42,717 nucleotides of DNA from positions 90,078 to 132,794 of the forward strand of contig NZ_NUPZ01000033.1 in NCBI RefSeq assembly GCF_002584985.1. Direction: 5' to 3'. Positions 33,738 through 41,376 of the stretch are shown one piece after another. Made by a program: the position numbers and the translations under genes. The stretch is from Bacillus sp. AFS029637. Lineage in GTDB: Bacteria > Bacillota > Bacilli > Bacillales > Bacillaceae_G. A model generated the notes under the pieces. The model saw nothing but the letters and a program-made list of their open reading frames with translations. It was not told the origin of the DNA and searched no databases. Each line of letters begins with the position of its first letter. The stretch's first letter is position 1.

Positions 33738-34532
33738 ATGAAAAGAAAATTATTAACCATTGTTGCGAGCATTACATTATGTACATCCTTCATACTAGGC
33801 GCCTGTAGTAAGGACAGCGCTACCACTTCATCAAGTGGTGAAAAAGAATTCCGTTATGCAATGAGTGGCTTATACAAACCTTTTAATTATAAAGAAAATG
33901 ATGGGAAACTTGTCGGATTTGATGTGGAAATAGGTGCGGCGCTTGCTAAAAAAATGAATATGAAACCGACCCCTATTACAAATCCGTGGGAAACATTAAT
34001 TCAAGGCCTCCAAGCGAAAAAATATGATGTAATACTAGGCAGTATGGCAATTACAGAAGACCGCTTAAAAGCTGTTAATTTCTCAAACCCTTATTATCGC
34101 TCTGGTGCCCAAATTTTTGTATCTAAAAAGAATACATCCATCTCTTCGCCGGAAGACTTAAAAGGTAAAAAAATTGGTGTTGTAAAAGCTAGTACCTTTA
34201 AAGATCTTGTCGCAAAATATACAGATCAAATTACAGAATACGACAGTGATATTACTGCTCTTATGGACTTAGAACCTGGGCGTGTTGATGCAGTAATTAC
34301 CGATCAAATGGTTGGCCTACGTATGATAAAAGAAGGGAAATCAAATATAAAAGAAGCTGGAAAACCATTAAATCTTGATGAAATGGGAATTGCTATTCGC
34401 AAAGATGATAAGGAAATGGTTGAAAAAGTAAATAAAGCTTTAGATGAAATCATTAAAGATGGTACGTATGAAAAAATCAGTAAAAAATGGTTCGGTCGTA
34501 ACATTCTTGGAGAAGAGGCAAAAACGAAGTAG
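33738..34532 (+). CDS. Polar amino acid ABC transporter, substrate-binding lipoprotein
   Basis: A 264-residue lipoprotein with lipobox ILGAC. The family-3 solute-binding domain starts FRYAMSGLYKPFNYKENDGK and has LVGFDVEIGAALAKKMN, ILGSMAITEDRLKAVNFSNP and VDAVITDQMVGLRMI. AGGAGGGGTTTT precedes the ATG. It is separated by about 120 bases from the ATPase gene and by a hairpin from the permease gene. Ligand unknown; the arginine-pathway neighbours make a basic amino acid possible but do not prove it. Confidence 0.93.
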   Translation: MKRKLLTIVASITLCTSFILGACSKDSATTSSSGEKEFRYAMSGLYKPFNYKENDGKLVGFDVEIGAALAKKMNMKPTPITNPWETLIQGLQAKKYDVILGSMAITEDRLKAVNFSNPYYRSGAQIFVSKKNTSISSPEDLKGKKIGVVKASTFKDLVAKYTDQITEYDSDITALMDLEPGRVDAVITDQMVGLRMIKEGKSNIKEAGKPLNLDEMGIAIRKDDKEMVEKVNKALDEIIKDGTYEKISKKWFGRNILGEEAKTK

Positions 34533-34559
34533 GCTAGCTCTTCAAAAGTTTCACAAATC

Positions 34560-34590
34560 ATGCCCCACTTTGTATGTGGGGCATTTCATT
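34560..34590 (+). terminator. Hairpin between binding protein and permease genes
   Basis: ATGCCCCAC and GTGGGGCAT (34560-34584) form a strong GC-rich 9-bp stem followed by TTCATTCC. The weak T-run suggests a partial terminator or 3'-end protector that would make the binding protein more abundant than the permease. Confidence 0.65.
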
Positions 34591-34625
34591 CCCAACTAAA
34601 ATCCATACAATACGAGGTGATACAC

Positions 34626-35318
34626 ATGTATGAAATTTTTATCTCTACCTATCCCACACTCTTAAAGGCTACTATTGTAACATTACAATTAACATTAACC
34701 TCCCTAGTACTCGGTTCATTAATTGGATTACTATTCGCTTTCTTTCGAATCTCTAACAATAAAGTGCTAAATAGCATTGCTCATGTATATATCGCTATTA
34801 TTCGTGGTACACCTTTAATTGTTCAAATCGCAATTCTCTATTTCGGTATTACATCTGTTATTGTTTTCACCCCTTTTTGGGCAGGAGCAATTGCTTTAGC
34901 AATCCATAACGGTGCATATATTACTGAAATTTTCCGCGGATCCATTCAATCCGTTGACCGAGGACAATTGGAAGCTGCTCGCTCTTTAGGTATGCCGTAT
35001 CCATTAGCTATGCGCCGGATTATATTACCACAAGCGTTTCGCCTATCCCTCCCTCCTCTAGGGAATCAATTCATCATTGGATTGAAAGATTCTTCCCTTG
35101 TTGCTTACGTCGGACTATCCGAATTATGGGGATCTGGTTTATCAATTGCCGCTGGTAACTTCCAACAATTAGATACATATGTAATCGTTGGTCTATACTA
35201 TCTCGTACTTGTTCTTCTATTTACTTACTTTGTTAACCTTTTAGAGAAACGACTACAAAGAAAAGAAACAAATTCAGTTCAAGTTAGGACAAAGAATAAA
35301 AAAGAAGTTTCTTTATAA
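34626..35318 (+). CDS. Polar amino acid ABC transporter, permease subunit
   Basis: A HisM/GlnP-type permease of 230 residues with about five membrane segments. It begins YPTLLKATIVTLQLTLTSLV and has the family loop FRGSIQSVDRGQLEAARSLG followed by RRIILPQAFRLSLPPLGNQF. The ATG at 34626 has GAGGTGATACAC upstream. An in-frame ATG at 34560 lies inside the preceding hairpin and would add 22 unrelated residues, so I rejected it. It completes the importer, probably as a homodimer. Confidence 0.93.
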   Translation: MYEIFISTYPTLLKATIVTLQLTLTSLVLGSLIGLLFAFFRISNNKVLNSIAHVYIAIIRGTPLIVQIAILYFGITSVIVFTPFWAGAIALAIHNGAYITEIFRGSIQSVDRGQLEAARSLGMPYPLAMRRIILPQAFRLSLPPLGNQFIIGLKDSSLVAYVGLSELWGSGLSIAAGNFQQLDTYVIVGLYYLVLVLLFTYFVNLLEKRLQRKETNSVQVRTKNKKEVSL

Positions 35319-35350
35319 GAAAAAGCAAGCCTGAGATGGCTTGCTTTTTC
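35319..35350. terminator. Bidirectional terminator between permease and desaturase genes
   Basis: GAAAAAGCAAGCC and GGCTTGCTTTTTC form a 13-bp perfect stem around a six-base loop. It separates convergent genes and has A or T tracts in both directions. Confidence 0.9.
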
Positions 35351-35371
35351 ACTGCACAAATATATCAACTT

Positions 35372-36457
35372 TTATTGATTTACTTTTTTAATACTCTCTT
35401 TTTCTTCTATATGTTCCTCACGATATGAAATATTATGAGGGTCTAGTCCATTTCCTAAAGAACCATAGAAATGCTCTCTATGCGGATCCACCAATTCACT
35501 TCCTTGATAATACACACGTGGTGTATTCCATAATGCCCCCAAAGCTTTTGTCATTGGCATTTCGTGATAGCGTTCCGGCCACATTTCTTTAATTTTCTCT
35601 TTTACTAACGGATAGTACTTAGAGCTCATAGCAGGGAACAGATGATGTTCTGTATGATATGAGAAATTGAAATGTAAAACATCTACCCAGCGCGGCACTG
35701 TTACCGATAAACAGTTTGCTAACGGATCATTTACTGGAACAATTGGATTTAAGCGGTGATTCGTTGCAATATATGCCATTACAATAAAGTTAGCAATTAA
35801 CAGTGGAATCACATATGCAAATAACCATTTTGCCGGTCCCATAATAAACAATAAACTAATCCAAACAGTCCAAGGCAAAAGAAGTTGAAGCCATACAGAT
35901 TTTTGATTGGATGACTTAAATTCCTTTATAAAATGAAAGAACATTCGAGTCGAATGCAATGTAAATTGAATTGTTAGTGACAGAAAACTAAAGAATGAAC
36001 GTACATGTAGAGGCATACGATATACCCAACTCAAAAACTTACTCTTCTTAAGTTTCTCAAGAGTTGGCCATGCATCAGGATCGTTCTCTTCATGCTGTGT
36101 ATGAACATGATGTGTTGCATTATGCCACTTTCTCCAAAGTTTTGGTCCAGTTGATAACGGCATAAATGCAATCGCACCTAAGAAATCACGAAGCCATGCC
36201 TTTCTTACAACTGTTCCATGTAAAATTTCATGCCCTAAAAATCCAAGTGAAGCAAAACATAATCCGAGAACAATCGCAATTCCTAGATTTGCCCACACAT
36301 TCAATTCAAATACACCAATCGTTATTAATCCCGACAATGCCACAAGTAAATAAGCCAGTCCACCAAATAAACGAGTAGGAACTGGTTTAAATGCTTTTTT
36401 CGGCAAATGTGGTGATACACGCGCTGCATACCACCCAAACGTATGAAGCTCCTTCAT
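35372..36457 (-). CDS. desB: Acyl-lipid fatty acid desaturase (DesB-like)
   Basis: A 361-residue membrane desaturase that would put a double bond into acyl chains of membrane lipids. The three di-iron histidine boxes are HEILHG (76-81), HNATHH (112-117) and HTEHH (268-272), with membrane segments on both sides. AAAGGGGCAAAAGG precedes the ATG. B. cereus has two such enzymes, a delta-5 and a delta-10 desaturase. From memory the delta-10 enzyme DesB lies a few genes from the arc operon, as here, so I assign DesB. The position specificity is therefore inferred from location, not from residues. Confidence 0.85.
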   Translation of the reverse strand: MKELHTFGWYAARVSPHLPKKAFKPVPTRLFGGLAYLLVALSGLITIGVFELNVWANLGIAIVLGLCFASLGFLGHEILHGTVVRKAWLRDFLGAIAFMPLSTGPKLWRKWHNATHHVHTQHEENDPDAWPTLEKLKKSKFLSWVYRMPLHVRSFFSFLSLTIQFTLHSTRMFFHFIKEFKSSNQKSVWLQLLLPWTVWISLLFIMGPAKWLFAYVIPLLIANFIVMAYIATNHRLNPIVPVNDPLANCLSVTVPRWVDVLHFNFSYHTEHHLFPAMSSKYYPLVKEKIKEMWPERYHEMPMTKALGALWNTPRVYYQGSELVDPHREHFYGSLGNGLDPHNISYREEHIEEKESIKKVNQ

Positions 36458-37036
36458 CCTTTTGCCCCTTTCTGTTGCCGCGCCTTGCGCAACTTACATA
36501 TATCAATTCTTGCTTCCAGATTGATTTTACTAGATGATCAAAAAAGCATTTATCATAAGGAAAATATACTCACTCTATCGTCACTTATTGTTCGCTTTTA
36601 TTATCAATGAAAAACATTTCTCTTTTTACTCTCTATCAACCTTTCCACATGATGAATCATAACAATAGAATTTCTATATTGTCAACAACTTTTATGACCT
36701 AGTAATAAAAGTTGATTATACTTTTATAAGTATACTTTATTCCAATAAAGAAAAAGCATAGATTTTATAAGGTTTTATCAAATATATATCCAAATACATT
36801 TTAGCAACAAAGACTCTATCTTATTCAATACTTCACTGTATAGTTAACAACTAATATCCTCTGAATTTAGTTTTCCATAAATTCCTCCCCGTCATACCAA
36901 CACCAAAAATAATTATATTGAAATAATTTTATCTTTTTTGTTAATAAAATAGAATCCTACTAAAACAACACACATGAATTCCATATAATATGGAAATATT
37001 AAAAGGAAAATTGTTCTAAATCAGGAGGTTTCCATA
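36458..37036. other. Long AT-rich divergent promoter region (desB / Rieske oxidoreductase)
   Basis: About 580 bases without a credible ORF. Visible elements are an inverted repeat AACTTTTAT/ATAAAAGTT (about 36688-36714), a neighbouring TATACTTTTATAAGTATA, and the palindrome TTCCATATAATATGGAA over the probable -10 of the plus-strand gene. The length suggests complex regulation of the cold-responsive desaturase, but I cannot identify a known site. Confidence 0.5.
36979..36995 (+). promoter_or_regulatory. Palindrome over the -10 box of the Rieske oxidoreductase gene
   Basis: TTCCATATAATATGGAA is a perfect 17-base palindrome with TATAAT at its centre (36984-36989), about 45 bases upstream of the start codon. 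No clear -35 lies at the right distance, so a regulator may be needed or another sigma factor used. Confidence 0.45.
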
Positions 37037-38563
37037 ATGACAAGTGATACATTCCCACAATTGCCGTTATCTTATTGGATTGAATCTACTCAGTTTCCTA
37101 CTTTCCCCCATTTATCTGAAAATGTAAAAACGAAAGTTGCTGTTATCGGTGCAGGCATTACAGGTATAACCACTGCCTATTTACTCGCGAAAGAAGGCAT
37201 CGACGTTACGCTAATTGATTCTGGTCTTATTTTAAATGGGACGACTGGACATACAACGGCGAAAGTAACAGCGCAACATGATCTAATTTATGATGAATTA
37301 ATAGATCATTTCGGTCTGGAAAAGGCCAGACTTTACTATGAATCAAATAGTCACGCTCTACAATTCATACGTGAAACTGTACAAACATATAAAATCGACT
37401 GTAATTTCTCAAATGAAGATTCATATTTATATACAACTACTGATAATGGATTAAGAAATTTATCGAAAGAATATGAAGCCTATCAAAAACTAAATATCCC
37501 TTGTGACTATATTCAATCTTTGTCGATCCCGATTCCAGTACAATCTGCACTTGTAATGAAAAATCAGGCGCAATTCCATCCCCTCCTTTATTTGAAAATA
37601 CTTTTAGAAAGGTTTGTGGAGATGGGCGGCAAAGTTTATGAACAAACAACAGCTATAGATGTGGAGAAAGGAGATTCTCCACAAGTCATTACAAAGGCTG
37701 GTCATCGTATTACTTGCGAATACGTTGTCTCTTGTTCACATTTTCCTTTTTATGATGCTAGTAGCTTTTTCTTTACCCGAATGTATGCAGAACGCTCCTA
37801 TGCTCTTGCAATAAAAGCAAAAACGGATTATCCAGGTGGCATGTATTTAAGCATCGATGATCCAAAACGCTCCTTACGCTATATAACAAGCAATGGAGAA
37901 AAATTAATTTTGATTGGTGGAGAGAGTCATAAAACAGGACAAGGAATAAATACAATGCTTCATTACGAAGCACTCTATTCTTTTGCTGAAGCAACTTTTG
38001 GAGTAGATGAAGTTCCCTATAGATGGTCAGCACAAGATTTGATTACTCTAGATAAGCTCCCTTACATCGGACATATTAACGAACGGAATCCAAATATATT
38101 TGTTGCAACCGGGTATCGGAAATGGGGAATGACAACTGGAACTGCTGCCGCTCATTTACTCAAGGACTCCATTCTAAAAGTCGACAGTCCATATAAAGAG
38201 CTGTTTGCACCATCACGCTTTCATGCAACCCCAGATATAAAAACCTTTCTCTCTCAGAACATGGATGTTGCTAAACATTTAATTGAAGGAAAAATTGAAA
38301 CAGCATTACGTACACCAGAAGATCTTGAAGTCGGCGAGGGCTCTGTTGTACATGTTAACGGTAAACGAGCAGGTGCCTATAAAGATAAAGAAGGAAAATT
38401 GCATATCGTCGATACGACTTGTACACATCTCGGCTGTGAAGTTGAATGGAATAACGGAGATTGTACTTGGGACTGTCCTTGCCATGGTTCCCGTTTTTCA
38501 ATTGACGGGGATGTTATGGAAGGTCCAGCAGATCAACCATTAAAACGAGTTGATAACGAATAA
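37037..38563 (+). CDS. FAD-dependent oxidoreductase with C-terminal Rieske domain (YhfW-like)
   Basis: A 508-residue two-domain protein. The N-terminal DAO-type FAD domain has KVAVIGAGITGITTAYLLAKEG and GTTGHTTAKVTAQHD; the FAD-closing segment is IFVATGYRKWGMTTGTAAA. The C-terminus is a Rieske domain with [2Fe-2S] ligands Cys462 and His464 (CTHLGC) and Cys480 and His483 (CPCHGS), plus the stabilising disulfide pair. It matches B. subtilis YhfW in length and order. AGGAGG precedes the ATG. It is a single-gene unit; the electron donor and substrate are unknown. Confidence 0.92.
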   Translation: MTSDTFPQLPLSYWIESTQFPTFPHLSENVKTKVAVIGAGITGITTAYLLAKEGIDVTLIDSGLILNGTTGHTTAKVTAQHDLIYDELIDHFGLEKARLYYESNSHALQFIRETVQTYKIDCNFSNEDSYLYTTTDNGLRNLSKEYEAYQKLNIPCDYIQSLSIPIPVQSALVMKNQAQFHPLLYLKILLERFVEMGGKVYEQTTAIDVEKGDSPQVITKAGHRITCEYVVSCSHFPFYDASSFFFTRMYAERSYALAIKAKTDYPGGMYLSIDDPKRSLRYITSNGEKLILIGGESHKTGQGINTMLHYEALYSFAEATFGVDEVPYRWSAQDLITLDKLPYIGHINERNPNIFVATGYRKWGMTTGTAAAHLLKDSILKVDSPYKELFAPSRFHATPDIKTFLSQNMDVAKHLIEGKIETALRTPEDLEVGEGSVVHVNGKRAGAYKDKEGKLHIVDTTCTHLGCEVEWNNGDCTWDCPCHGSRFSIDGDVMEGPADQPLKRVDNE

Positions 38564-38637
38564 AACATACAATAAGATTTATTCGTTATCATTTGTAGAC
38601 CTTATCGTAGCTATATGTATTTTCTTTATTCCTCCAA

Positions 38638-38677
38638 ACAAAAAAAGGAGCACAAACTTACTTGTGCTCTTTTTTGT
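38638..38677. terminator. Bidirectional terminator, Rieske oxidoreductase / nucleotidyltransferase
   Basis: AAAAAAGGAGCACAA and TTGTGCTCTTTTTT form a long stem with a six-base loop. The stop codon of the minus-strand gene lies in the loop, so the last codons form the stem. Confidence 0.9.
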
Positions 38678-39440
38678 ATCCTTCAAACAACATCTCGCGA
38701 AATAATGTATTCAAAATTTCAATATCGATCCCTAATCCCTTTTCAATTCCTTTTACATATTGCTGATAGTAATGAATTTGTTCGTCTAAAAATTGATTCA
38801 GCAACTTAATTTTCAATCCAACATCTAATTCAGTACCTGCTTTTTTCTTTACTAACAACTTCTCAATCTCATTCAATACACTACGTTCTATAGATAGTTC
38901 TGTAATTAATCGGTCAAATTCTACTGGAGGCAATGTTCCTATCTCTTCTAGCCACTTACAAGCTAAAATTGGACGTAATACATAAAAGTACTTCTTCAAC
39001 TTTACCTTCTCACCTTGCAAAAATTCACGATGATTTTTCGATGCCATATGTAAGTAATGATATATCGTTGCTTTTGGGTCAAAATTCTTCTCACTCATTT
39101 GCTGCAGCTTCTCTGGAAAATTAGAGTTTTTCGAGTAAAAAATGGGTGATCGGATCCACTCGAGTAAAGCTGGATTTGATTTTGCAAATAGTTGCAACGC
39201 CTTTTTAATATCCCAACCACTTATATCTAAATCATCACTAATCGGATATTCAATTACATCACGTTTATCATGAATCGATAAATACCATTCTACAGGGTGT
39301 ATATAAACAAACCTAACATCATAATCGCTATCTTTCGATGGAAATCCCCAAGCACGGCTTCCTGATTCCACGGCAAATAAGATTTTTACATCATTTTCTT
39401 TTTCAATTCTTTCTAATTCCAATTCTATTTTCTCTCTCAT
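38658..39440 (-). CDS. RlaP-type predicted nucleotidyltransferase (YcgL-like)
   Basis: A protein of about 260 residues from the polymerase-beta superfamily, RlaP/YcgL group, linked by comparative genomics to RNA repair. The nucleotidyltransferase core is AVESGSRAWGFPSKDSDYDV, with the GSR helix and the SDYDVR metal-binding acids, and EYPISDDLDISGWDIKKAL supplies the third strand. A helical C-terminal half follows. The ATG at 39440 has GGGGAGGATATGA upstream; the frame is open nine codons further. No RNA ligase gene is in the window. It follows a tandem P-loop ATPase on the same strand, after a hairpin. Confidence 0.85.
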   Translation of the reverse strand: MREKIELELERIEKENDVKILFAVESGSRAWGFPSKDSDYDVRFVYIHPVEWYLSIHDKRDVIEYPISDDLDISGWDIKKALQLFAKSNPALLEWIRSPIFYSKNSNFPEKLQQMSEKNFDPKATIYHYLHMASKNHREFLQGEKVKLKKYFYVLRPILACKWLEEIGTLPPVEFDRLITELSIERSVLNEIEKLLVKKKAGTELDVGLKIKLLNQFLDEQIHYYQQYVKGIEKGLGIDIEILNTLFREMLFEGYKKEHK

Positions 39441-39514
39441 TTCATATCCTCCCCATTTTTTGATCATTTCCCTGGAAATTCGACAAGTATACGGCCATTT
39501 TACTACATACTAAA

Positions 39515-39543
39515 ATAGCTGTCAGAAACTTTCTGACAGCTTA
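39515..39543 (-). terminator. Terminator after the tandem P-loop ATPase gene
   Basis: AGCTGTCAGAAA and TTTCTGACAGCT form a near-perfect palindrome (39517-39541), followed on the minus strand by ATTTTAG. The T-run is weak, so read-through into the nucleotidyltransferase is possible. Confidence 0.65.
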
Positions 39544-39552
39544 ACAAAACAC

Positions 39553-40671
39553 TTATTGTTTCTTTTCAATTACAATAGCCGCAATACGCTCAAACTCTTT
39601 TTGAATCTCCTCTTTATATGCATCGACTTTTGAAAAATCCATAGCAGCAATATAAATTCGTTCTAACTTATCACGAACTGATTTTGCTTTCGCTAAGAAA
39701 GACATTGCTTCATTCATTTTTGTTTTATACTGAATGGACACGTCACGAATTTCTGTCGCATATTTCTCATCCGTCCCTGGAGTAACAATGAGATCATACA
39801 TATCAATAATCTCATCACCTTCGCGACTTGGAAAATATTCATGCGGTGCAGTACTATCAAAAATTGCAAATCCTAATTCTCTTACGATAACCATATCAAG
39901 ACTATTTGGATCAAATCCGCAATGGTACACTTCAACATCAAACCCTTTTTCCTCTGCTACCTTCGCTAACTTTTTGAGCATTGTTGATTTTCCAGAGCCA
40001 GGGCGTCCTTTTATAAAATAACGATGTGGTAATCCTTCTGTTAAATTAGGAACAAAATCAACTGCTCCTTTTGGTGTTGCAGCTCCTAAAAAACGATGCT
40101 TCACAATCGATTGTTTCCCACTTTTATTTGTAAATAATTTCTGAATCAGCTCATCTGTTAGTTCATTTGCTTTATTAAAGTCAATATTATTAATATATAT
40201 TTTCTCCCACTCATCATGTATAACTAACGCTTCTTTAAAACATGCGTAAGCAGATTGAAAAGCTTTACTTGCTTCTGAAACAAATCGTTCAATTTCCAGT
40301 TTCTGCTTTCTTAATTTATCTGAGTCCCAAGCCACTCCTAAATTTATATATTCTTCGACAACTCCTGGCATTTTCGGCTCAATAACATGCGGCGATGTCC
40401 CATCAACAATTCCTACTTTTAACTGTGGGATAATCACACCATCAACTGACTTATTATCAGAGGAACAATGTAAAAATTCAATATCATATCCTTTTTCAAC
40501 CCATTCACGACCTATTGCCTTTATTAAAGAAGATTTCCCCGTGCCTGGTCCACCCTTTAAAATAAATAACCTATCTAGCCCTTTTAAATTCTCTTCGTAT
40601 AAATTATGAAATCCTCTAGCTGTATTTCCACCAGCATAATAATTCAATACATTCCCTGTCACTGCACTCAC
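39553..40671 (-). CDS. Tandem P-loop ATPase of unknown function (PRK06851-like)
   Basis: A 372-residue soluble protein made of two copies of one unit. Copy one has Walker A KGGPGTGKSS, then FLHCSSDNKSVDGVI and IVDGTSPHVIEPKMPG. Copy two has GRPGSGKST, then VYHCGFDPNSLDMVI and IFDSTAPHEYFPSREG. Each unit ends in a helical region with a matching motif (KIYINNIDFNKANE; RIYIAAMDFSKVDA). Both P-loops look intact, and the conserved HC after the second strand and the (D)GT/ST-PH motif suggest a shared active site. The family is known to me only as an uncharacterised ATPase found in Firmicutes. Function unknown. Confidence 0.8.
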   Translation of the reverse strand: MSAVTGNVLNYYAGGNTARGFHNLYEENLKGLDRLFILKGGPGTGKSSLIKAIGREWVEKGYDIEFLHCSSDNKSVDGVIIPQLKVGIVDGTSPHVIEPKMPGVVEEYINLGVAWDSDKLRKQKLEIERFVSEASKAFQSAYACFKEALVIHDEWEKIYINNIDFNKANELTDELIQKLFTNKSGKQSIVKHRFLGAATPKGAVDFVPNLTEGLPHRYFIKGRPGSGKSTMLKKLAKVAEEKGFDVEVYHCGFDPNSLDMVIVRELGFAIFDSTAPHEYFPSREGDEIIDMYDLIVTPGTDEKYATEIRDVSIQYKTKMNEAMSFLAKAKSVRDKLERIYIAAMDFSKVDAYKEEIQKEFERIAAIVIEKKQ

Positions 40672-40745
40672 TCCTTCGCAGCATTCTATTTACATAAGCT
40701 ACAATATGCGAGCAACTTTATTTGGGTGAGTACCTAATTTGTATT

Positions 40746-40783
40746 GCACAAAAAAAGCAAAGATCATTATTGACCTTTGCTTC
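40746..40783 (-). terminator. Terminator after the PqqD-like gene
   Basis: On the minus strand GCAAAGGTCA and TGATCTTTGC form a stem with a short loop followed by TTTTTTTG. It overlaps the last codons of the PqqD-like gene and separates it from the ATPase gene. Confidence 0.8.
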
Positions 40784-41150
40784 TATATTTTTTATTTAAA
40801 TTAAGAAGTAATTGTTCTACACGAGGACGTACCCAAGCTAAATAATCTTTCTCTTTCTTCTTTGTACAAGCTATCTCTTCTCCATCTACCATTCCAACAA
40901 GTTCTAGCTCTAACAGTTGCCTCGTAAATGCTAACATATTTACTTCTTCGTCCGGATACTCTTCTTTTAATTTCTCCTCAATTTCCCCCAATAAAAAACC
41001 GTCACGCATCATTGCCAGTGCATCAATCCAAAGTGGCGGCATTTCATATTTTTCTCCTGTCATTATATCTTTTACAATATAATTCTTTTGCTCTTTTCGA
41101 AATTGAATCGTGTGTAAACATACAGTCGAATTTAATGTTAATTCCATCAT
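40767..41150 (-). CDS. PqqD-like small winged-helix protein
   Basis: A 127-residue protein with the pattern of PqqD/RiPP-recognition-element folds: a beta strand pair (NYIVKDIMTGEKYEMPPLW), then ALAMMRDGFLLGEIEEKLKE, then VNMLAFTRQLLELELVGMVD. A lysine-rich tail follows. RBS GGGGTGGT lies close to two adjacent ATGs; either could start it. PqqD-like proteins usually hand a precursor peptide to a radical-SAM or other modifying enzyme, but no such enzyme or precursor is visible in the window. It could equally be a stand-alone regulator. Assignment is by pattern, not by search. Confidence 0.6.
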   Translation of the reverse strand: MMELTLNSTVCLHTIQFRKEQKNYIVKDIMTGEKYEMPPLWIDALAMMRDGFLLGEIEEKLKEEYPDEEVNMLAFTRQLLELELVGMVDGEEIACTKKKEKDYLAWVRPRVEQLLLNLNKKYRSKGQ

Positions 41151-41299
41151 ACCACCCCTTTCATAATATCTGCATAGAAAAAAGGATGCGCGTGCACCCC
41201 TTCTTACCTTTTCATAACACTACTAAACCGTTACATGAGCAATCCATCTCATGTCGATATTTTCCTCCATTATAAACGAAGTATTTTATAAAAAAAACC

Positions 41300-41332
41300 C
41301 TTCTTGAAACATTTTATAAAATGTTTATATTT
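41300..41332 (-). terminator. Possible terminator after the histidine kinase gene
   Basis: AAACATTTTATAAAATGTTT (41309-41328) is a perfect palindrome about 50 bases after the kinase stop codon. On the minus strand it is followed by CAAGAAGGGTTTTTTTT, a T-run set back ten bases. A smaller hairpin ACTTTTC/GAAAAGT lies nearer the gene. Confidence 0.5.
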
Positions 41333-41376
41333 ACACAACAAGAACACTTTTCTGAAAAGTCTTTTCTCCTAACATA

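Noticed and set aside
34560-34625. Upstream start for the amino-acid permease
   Set aside because: This ATG lies in a GC-rich hairpin and adds residues unlike the family; ATG at 34626 has a good RBS.
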